64,000 bases of DNA, from positions 3,981,001 through 4,045,000 of the forward strand of contig NC_015703.1 of NCBI RefSeq assembly GCF_000218895.1. Direction: 5' to 3'. This stretch comes from Runella slithyformis DSM 19594. Lineage in GTDB: Bacteria > Bacteroidota > Bacteroidia > Cytophagales > Spirosomataceae. This document shows positions 59,821 through 64,000 of the stretch, one piece after another. The number at the start of each line of letters is the position of its first letter. Positions within the stretch are counted from its first letter, which is position 1. A program made the translations under genes and the position numbers. Below the pieces are notes generated by a model, which was not told the DNA's origin, ran no database searches, and worked only from the letters and a program-made list of their open reading frames with translations.

Positions 59821-60387
59821 ATGAAACAACTGTCAACCTTTTTTTACCGTATCTCAAACCGGAAGATTTTGGTAGGGCTAATCGCTCTCTACCTTGTATT
59901 TCCCGGTTATTTTCTCAAAAATGCCGAAACTCAGATAAACACCCTGTCAGGCAAAGTGCTTGCACCTATTGACCTGACCATGGGATTTACCCCGGACCGT
60001 ACTTTGCAGATGGTAGAACAATACGGGCCGGCAGCCCGGGATTACTATGCCACGGTCGAGATGACGATTGATGTGATCTATCCGCTTGTCTATACCTGTC
60101 TTTTTGCCGTTATTTTATCTCTGTTGTATTACCGAAAATCGTATCGTCCTTTTGCTCTTGTCAATGTATTTCCCTTGGTAACGCTGCTGTTTGATTACTT
60201 GGAAAATATTACGATTGTCACCCTGTTGAAAAGTTATCCCGACATGTCGATGACCGTGGCGACTTTTTGCGAAATTTTCAAAATGCTCAAATGGTTTACG
60301 TTTGCCGTGACGGCGTTGTTGGTCATTTATGGGTTATTGAAATCCTTAAAAATGCCCAAAGAACTTAAACAAAAAGCCGCACGATGA
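59821..60387 (+). CDS. Four-helix membrane protein, unknown function
   Basis: 188 aa from ATG 59821; the open frame begins at 59755 but M-K-Q-L-S-T-F-F-Y-R suits an inner-membrane start. Hydrophobic segments lie at about 15-32, 88-112, 118-138 and 155-176. The loop after helix 1 has T-L-S-G-K-V-L-A-P-I-D-L and later D-Y-L-E-N near 128. This resembles uncharacterised Bacteroidota membrane proteins; no name can be given. Alone in its transcript. Confidence 0.7.
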   Translation: MKQLSTFFYRISNRKILVGLIALYLVFPGYFLKNAETQINTLSGKVLAPIDLTMGFTPDRTLQMVEQYGPAARDYYATVEMTIDVIYPLVYTCLFAVILSLLYYRKSYRPFALVNVFPLVTLLFDYLENITIVTLLKSYPDMSMTVATFCEIFKMLKWFTFAVTALLVIYGLLKSLKMPKELKQKAAR

Positions 60388-60453
60388 GTGTGCATTTTTG
60401 TAAGAACTAAAAAAGAAACATCTTTGCGGCCATAAACCTTTACCACTGAACCT

Positions 60454-60999
60454 ATGACAAGTCAACTGTCCCCCGCCGAGATCTACGATAGTTTGGAAAA
60501 AATAATCAACGGGTACATAAAGGCGCTGGACGGCTACACCGAGGAGCAATTTTCCTATAAACCCGCGGAAGAGGTATGGTCATTGGGGCAGATGTATGAG
60601 CATTTGCTGATTACGGCCAATTATTTCTTTTTGGCCAATATTCTGCGTTGTTTGGAACAACGGAAGGGGCAAATAGGGGGAGAAAAAAATCATTACGGAG
60701 ACAACCTTTTTAAATACAATGGTTTTCCGCCCGTAAAACTTAAAATTCCGGAAGTGCTTCGCGGTCCGGAGCCGGTATCGCAAACGCCGGATGTGTATCG
60801 AACGGCGTTGCCTAAAGTACTGGAAGATGCCCGTAAATTGAGGGAGCCGGTGGCACAGAATGACGGACAATACCGATGTATCCAGCCGGCCTTCGGTTGG
60901 CTCAACGCCCACGAGTGGTATCATTTGCTGGAAATGCACTTTCGGCATCACCTTCGCCAGCAGGCTGAGTTGGAGGAAATGGTAAAAAATGAAAAGTGA
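60454..60999 (+). CDS. DinB-family protein
   Basis: 181 aa. W-S-L-G-Q-M-Y-E-H-L-L near 47 and L-E-M-H-F-R-H-H-L-R-Q-Q near 158 give the metal-binding His set of the DinB fold; N-A-H-E-W-Y-H near 149 lies beside the second. A glutathione- or mycothiol-type transferase role is known for some relatives but cannot be assigned. It ends 5 bp from the end of lpxB on the other strand. Confidence 0.85.
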   Translation: MTSQLSPAEIYDSLEKIINGYIKALDGYTEEQFSYKPAEEVWSLGQMYEHLLITANYFFLANILRCLEQRKGQIGGEKNHYGDNLFKYNGFPPVKLKIPEVLRGPEPVSQTPDVYRTALPKVLEDARKLREPVAQNDGQYRCIQPAFGWLNAHEWYHLLEMHFRHHLRQQAELEEMVKNEK

Positions 61000-61004
61000 G
61001 GAGG

Positions 61005-62132
61005 CTACTTTTTCGCTTTCAGGGCTTCGGTCAGATAGTGCACCATTAGTCTGCCTGCTTTCTCGGAAGCGCCTTTTTCGCCTAAAAGCGCCTTTACATG
61101 ACAATAATCCTCTAATTGAACTTCGCGCCTTGCTCCTCCGGGCAATACGGCACGCAACTCTTCTGTAAGGCGTTCTGTCGTTAGTTCATTCTGAATGAGT
61201 TCCTTCACGGCTTCTTTTTCGGCTACCAAATTCACCAATGAAATGTAGGGAACTCTGATGAGCTGCCTGGCAATCAGGTAACTGAGTGCTCCGGTCTTGT
61301 AGCAAACTACCTGCGGCACGTTAAAAAGGGCCGTTTCCAGGGTAGCCGTTCCTGAGGTGACCAAGGCCGCCGAGGCTACGGAGAGCAGATTGTAGGCTTC
61401 GTTCGTTACACATTTAACACCTTCATCTTCAAAAGATTTGTATAGGTCGTCGGGAAGGTTGCTGACGCCCGCAATGACATATTGATACTCCGGAAACTGT
61501 GATTTGGTCGAAGTCATCACGGTCAGCATTTGTTCTACTTCCTGACGGCGGCTGCCCGGCAGTAAAGCAATGATGGGCTTATGGGGGTCAAGGCTGTTTT
61601 GGGTCCGGAAATCAGGGTTTGGGGTAAAGTCGGCGATGGCATCAAACAGCGGATTGCCGACATAGTCAACTTCATAATCGAAGCGTCTGAAAAAAGCCTT
61701 TTCAAACGGAAAAATCACAAAGAGGCGGTCTACATCACGCTTAAGTTTCAGCGCGCGATTTTGGTTCCATGCCCAGACTTTGGGCGAAATATAATAGAAG
61801 GTCTGCACGCCGTTTTCGTGCGCAAAACGAGCCATACGCATATTAAACCCTGCATAATCGATCAATATCAGTGCGTCGGGCCGATAGGCTGAAAGGTCAG
61901 TTTTACATTCTTTTAAAAAACCCGAGATAGTCAATGCATTTTTGGCTACTTCCCAAAAGCCCATAAATGCCATTTTGGAGTAATGTTTTACAAGAACGGC
62001 GCCGGCGTTCTGCATCATATCACCGCCCCAGGCCCTGAATTCCGCGTCGGGGTCGTGTTGTTTGATGGCCTTGATGAGATTGCTGCCGTGCAGGTCGCCT
62101 GAGCGTTCGCCCGCAATGAGATAATATTTCAT
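61005..62132 (-). CDS. lpxB: Lipid-A-disaccharide synthase
   Basis: 375 aa from ATG 62132 (M-K-Y-Y-L-I-A-G-E-R-S-G-D-L-H-G, the standard LpxB start). F-R-A-W-G-G-D-M-M and L-L-P-G-S-R-R-Q-E-V-E near 190 are GT19 motifs. A-L-V-T-S-G-T-A-T-L-E-T-A-L near 250 and P-Q-V-V-C-Y-K-T are the UDP-binding region. It condenses UDP-2,3-diacylglucosamine with lipid X at the membrane. The open frame extends to 62159, but that start has no signal. Confidence 0.93.
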   Translation of the reverse strand: MKYYLIAGERSGDLHGSNLIKAIKQHDPDAEFRAWGGDMMQNAGAVLVKHYSKMAFMGFWEVAKNALTISGFLKECKTDLSAYRPDALILIDYAGFNMRMARFAHENGVQTFYYISPKVWAWNQNRALKLKRDVDRLFVIFPFEKAFFRRFDYEVDYVGNPLFDAIADFTPNPDFRTQNSLDPHKPIIALLPGSRRQEVEQMLTVMTSTKSQFPEYQYVIAGVSNLPDDLYKSFEDEGVKCVTNEAYNLLSVASAALVTSGTATLETALFNVPQVVCYKTGALSYLIARQLIRVPYISLVNLVAEKEAVKELIQNELTTERLTEELRAVLPGGARREVQLEDYCHVKALLGEKGASEKAGRLMVHYLTEALKAKK

Positions 62133-62139
62133 GGGCGTG

Positions 62140-62400
62140 TCAGTAGAGTAGTTGAGCATGACGCGGATCCATCACACCGAGTGCGATCGAACGCAGAATG
62201 AGGTGAGCATTTTCGGATTCAGGCAGGACGCATTTTTTTTTCAATCCTGAAAGATCATTCGTTAATGACGTGGATTTGACCCCGCCCGATTCACAATCAT
62301 CCCAAATGGAAATATTGACGATGCTCAGGGGTATAAAATATAGGTACACGCCTGTGAATGCAATGGCCGAAAACGTCAGAGAAGAAATGGGCTTGTTCAA
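62140..62400 (-). CDS. Possible hypothetical protein upstream of lpxB
   Basis: 86 codons, ATG 62400 to TGA 62140, 7 bp from the lpxB start. A hydrophobic N-terminal stretch (L-T-F-S-A-I-A-F-T-G-V-Y-L-Y-F-I-P-L) is followed by a polar tail. No family recognised. It could be a spurious ORF. Confidence 0.3.
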   Translation of the reverse strand: MNKPISSLTFSAIAFTGVYLYFIPLSIVNISIWDDCESGGVKSTSLTNDLSGLKKKCVLPESENAHLILRSIALGVMDPRHAQLLY

Positions 62401-62439
62401 AATGATGGCTTAATTGGCGAATGGCTGATAGCTACTGTA

Positions 62440-62859
62440 TTATTCACCGTAGTATTCTACATAGTTTTTAGGCGTTTCAATCAATTTGAGATAGTGCAGT
62501 TTGGCATTAGGGGCAAGTTCTGCCACTCCTTTTTCCAAAATCTTCCAGATCTCGACCACAAAATTTTCACAACTCGGTATAATGCCGTGCATAAAATCAA
62601 CGTCTAAATTGAGATTACGGTGGTCTACTTTATCAATGACCGTGGTTTTCATCAGGTTACCCAATACTTTCATATCTACCACAAAACCTGTCTCGGGATT
62701 GATGGGTCCTTTAACAGTAATCATTAACTCAAAATTATGTCCGTGGAAGTTGGGATTGGCGCAGATACCAAACACTTCCGCATTTTTTTCATCTGACCAA
62801 CTCGGGTTATAAACGCGGTGGGCGGCGTTGAAATGTTCTTTACGTGTAACGTAGACCAT
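62440..62859 (-). CDS. 6-pyruvoyl-tetrahydropterin synthase / QueD-family protein
   Basis: 139 aa. Zinc ligands are His14 (F-N-A-A-H-R), His39 and His41 (N-F-H-G-H-N); Cys33 lies six residues before His39 (C-A-N-P-N-F-H-G-H). That C-x5-HGH spacing is nearer to pterin synthases than to QueD, which has C-x3-HGH. The product could be a tetrahydropterin or the queuosine precursor. No queC/queE neighbours in the window. Confidence 0.85.
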   Translation of the reverse strand: MVYVTRKEHFNAAHRVYNPSWSDEKNAEVFGICANPNFHGHNFELMITVKGPINPETGFVVDMKVLGNLMKTTVIDKVDHRNLNLDVDFMHGIIPSCENFVVEIWKILEKGVAELAPNAKLHYLKLIETPKNYVEYYGE

Positions 62860-62926
62860 AGTAATTGAAATAATCAGCAGTAAGCACAGTAGTCCACTGC
62901 CTTTAATTTTCAGTATTAATTTTGAG

Positions 62927-62934
62927 CAAAATTA
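62927..62934 (-). promoter_or_regulatory. -7 motif for the PTPS/QueD gene
   Basis: CAAAATTA on the plus strand reads TAATTTTG (TAnnTTTG) on the minus strand, 67 bp before the ATG at 62859. Confidence 0.4.
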
Positions 62935-63040
62935 CGACCAAAAACTCGTTTCCGAAAGTGCTGTATAAATGAATTGATTTTCTTGGAAAAGTATAATTTT
63001 TTCATCAAATTTTGATTCTTTTTTTATTCGAATAATTATC

Positions 63041-63048
63041 TACCTTTG
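63041..63048 (+). promoter_or_regulatory. -7 motif for hldD
   Basis: TACCTTTG fits TAnnTTTG, 78 bp upstream of the hldD ATG. The nearest TTG (63012-63014) is 26 bp away, longer than the usual spacing. Confidence 0.45.
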
Positions 63049-63126
63049 TAAATATTTTTCTAGGTATTTTTACCATATCAACTATTTGAAACCCACTAAT
63101 TAAACTCCTTATCATAAGCTATACGT

Positions 63127-64000
63127 ATGATTATTGTCACGGGGGCTGCGGGCTTTATCGGAAGCTGTCTTATCAGTAAGCTAAACGAAGAAAACTTCAA
63201 TTTCATTATTGCGGTTGATGATTTTTCAAAGATTGAAAAATCGCCGAATTTAGACGGAAAAAAAATTCAGGAACGGGTCGAGCGAGATTCGTTTTTTGAG
63301 TGGCTGGACCAAAACTACTACGAGGTAGAGTTTATTTTTCACATTGGTGCCCGCACCGATACGACCGAATTTGACTATGCCGTCTTTGATGAGTTGAATG
63401 TTCGCTACTCTCAGCAGATTTGGCAAAAGTGTATTGATTATCAAATTCCTCTCGTGTACGCTTCCTCGGCGGCCACGTACGGTTTGGGAGAGCTTGGGTA
63501 CGATGATAATGAGCTGCTGCTTCCGAAATTAAAACCCCTGAACCCTTACGGCGAGTCAAAAAATGACTTCGACAATTGGGCGCTTCAGCAGGAGAAAAAG
63601 CCTTTTTTCTGGGCAGGTTTGAAGTTTTTCAACGTGTATGGTCCCAATGAATACCATAAGGGGCGTATGGCTTCGGTGATTTTTCATGCGTACAATCAGA
63701 TCAAGGCAACGAACCAAATGCGTTTGTTTAAATCGCATCATCCCGACTTTAAGGACGGGGAGCAAATGAGAGACTTTGTGTACGTAAAAGACGTCATTGA
63801 AGTGTGCTCATTTTTGATGCACCACCGTCGTAATTCCGGTATTTATAATTTAGGAAGCGGAAAAGCCCGTACCTTTTTGGATTTAGCGACCAATACGTTT
63901 GAGGCGATGGGGCTGGAGCCTGATATTCATTTTGTAGATACCCCCGCCGACATTCGGGATAAATACCAATATTTCACGCAGGCAAACATGAATAAACTGC
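63127..64000 (+). CDS. hldD: ADP-L-glycero-D-manno-heptose 6-epimerase, 3' end beyond the window
   Basis: 291 codons to the right edge, no stop; family length is about 310-330. The NADP-binding motif is V-T-G-A-A-G-F-I-G at the N-terminus. The SDR catalytic Y-G-E-S-K is near residue 140 with Ser in Y-A-S-S-A-A-T-Y-G. F-F-N-V-Y-G-P-N-E-Y-H-K-G-R-M-A-S is the HldD signature. It makes the heptose used in LPS core and S-layer or capsule. ATG 63127 is the only sensible start. Confidence 0.93.
   Translation, partial: MIIVTGAAGFIGSCLISKLNEENFNFIIAVDDFSKIEKSPNLDGKKIQERVERDSFFEWLDQNYYEVEFIFHIGARTDTTEFDYAVFDELNVRYSQQIWQKCIDYQIPLVYASSAATYGLGELGYDDNELLLPKLKPLNPYGESKNDFDNWALQQEKKPFFWAGLKFFNVYGPNEYHKGRMASVIFHAYNQIKATNQMRLFKSHHPDFKDGEQMRDFVYVKDVIEVCSFLMHHRRNSGIYNLGSGKARTFLDLATNTFEAMGLEPDIHFVDTPADIRDKYQYFTQANMNKL

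Noticed and set aside
62140-62400. Remnant of a surE-like or other known gene before lpxB
   Set aside because: No motif of SurE or any recognised family; kept only as a low-confidence hypothetical.
1-64000. CRISPR arrays, tRNA or rRNA genes, complete insertion sequences, integrase/att sites, origin
   Set aside because: No regular spacer-repeat pattern, cloverleaf-like segment, transposase/integrase motif or DnaA-box cluster was seen in the window.

Overview
The window looks like chromosomal DNA of a Bacteroidota bacterium of the order Cytophagales (Runella/Spirosoma-like; this is inferred from gene content, not from a marker tree). Supporting signs are Y_Y_Y-propeller and LytS-type kinases, DUF1080/DUF3472/DUF2911/DUF2807 proteins, PaoABC-like oxidases, very weak Shine-Dalgarno sites and several TAnnTTTG (-7) promoter motifs. 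No rRNA, tRNA, CRISPR array, prophage or intact IS element was seen.

Layout: 1-2.2 kb, the 5' part of a secreted protein with three CBM6 modules. 2.4-4.2 kb, a GT2 transferase and a PepSY-like lipoprotein. 4.4-10 kb, a TolC/adaptor/RND heavy-metal efflux operon with an HME-type divalent-cation signature. 10-14.6 kb, a DMT exporter, a CX4CH lipoprotein, a GT25 and an M1 aminopeptidase, followed by a candidate small RNA. 15-20.2 kb, a TPR histidine kinase convergent with a three-gene operon (unknown protein, APH-like kinase, HopA1-like lyase with a degenerate LanC-like tail). This is the best candidate for an undescribed system, because the kinase/HopA1 pair is the known catalytic core of class V lanthipeptide and thioamitide enzymes. 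20.5-28.9 kb, secA, a frameshifted small gene and secreted hydrolase-like proteins, with a cluster of REP-like palindromes. 29-36.5 kb, a molybdenum hydroxylase operon ending in endonuclease III, an alpha/beta hydrolase, a ferredoxin reductase/ferredoxin pair and a RidA gene interrupted at a G7 run. 36.7-44.3 kb, a thioredoxin-fold protein, a short division cluster (rsmH-ftsL-ftsI, no mraZ, no murE after it), a Tat-exported sugar isomerase-like protein and a DUF2807 lipoprotein. 44.4-49.6 kb, a globin / soluble kinase / LytTR regulator operon next to a large propeller kinase. 50-64 kb, mostly housekeeping and accessory genes: a MazG-like hydrolase, DinB proteins, DUF1328, a frameshifted GNAT, a GH20 hexosaminidase, a restriction-helicase remnant, a DUF4926/DUF6883 pair, an APC permease, lpxB, a PTPS/QueD protein and the start of hldD.

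Links between genes: the efflux trio forms one envelope-spanning pump. The globin operon probably couples O2/NO/heme state to a LytTR regulator that may also serve the propeller kinase. The ferredoxin pair and the molybdenum hydroxylase are redox modules. lpxB, hldD, GT2 and GT25 serve lipid A or surface glycan assembly. Three genes are broken by single-base indels, two of them in homopolymer runs (G7, A8) and one in a CCC triplet. This may mean base-calling error rather than decay, and should be settled from reads before those genes are called pseudogenes.
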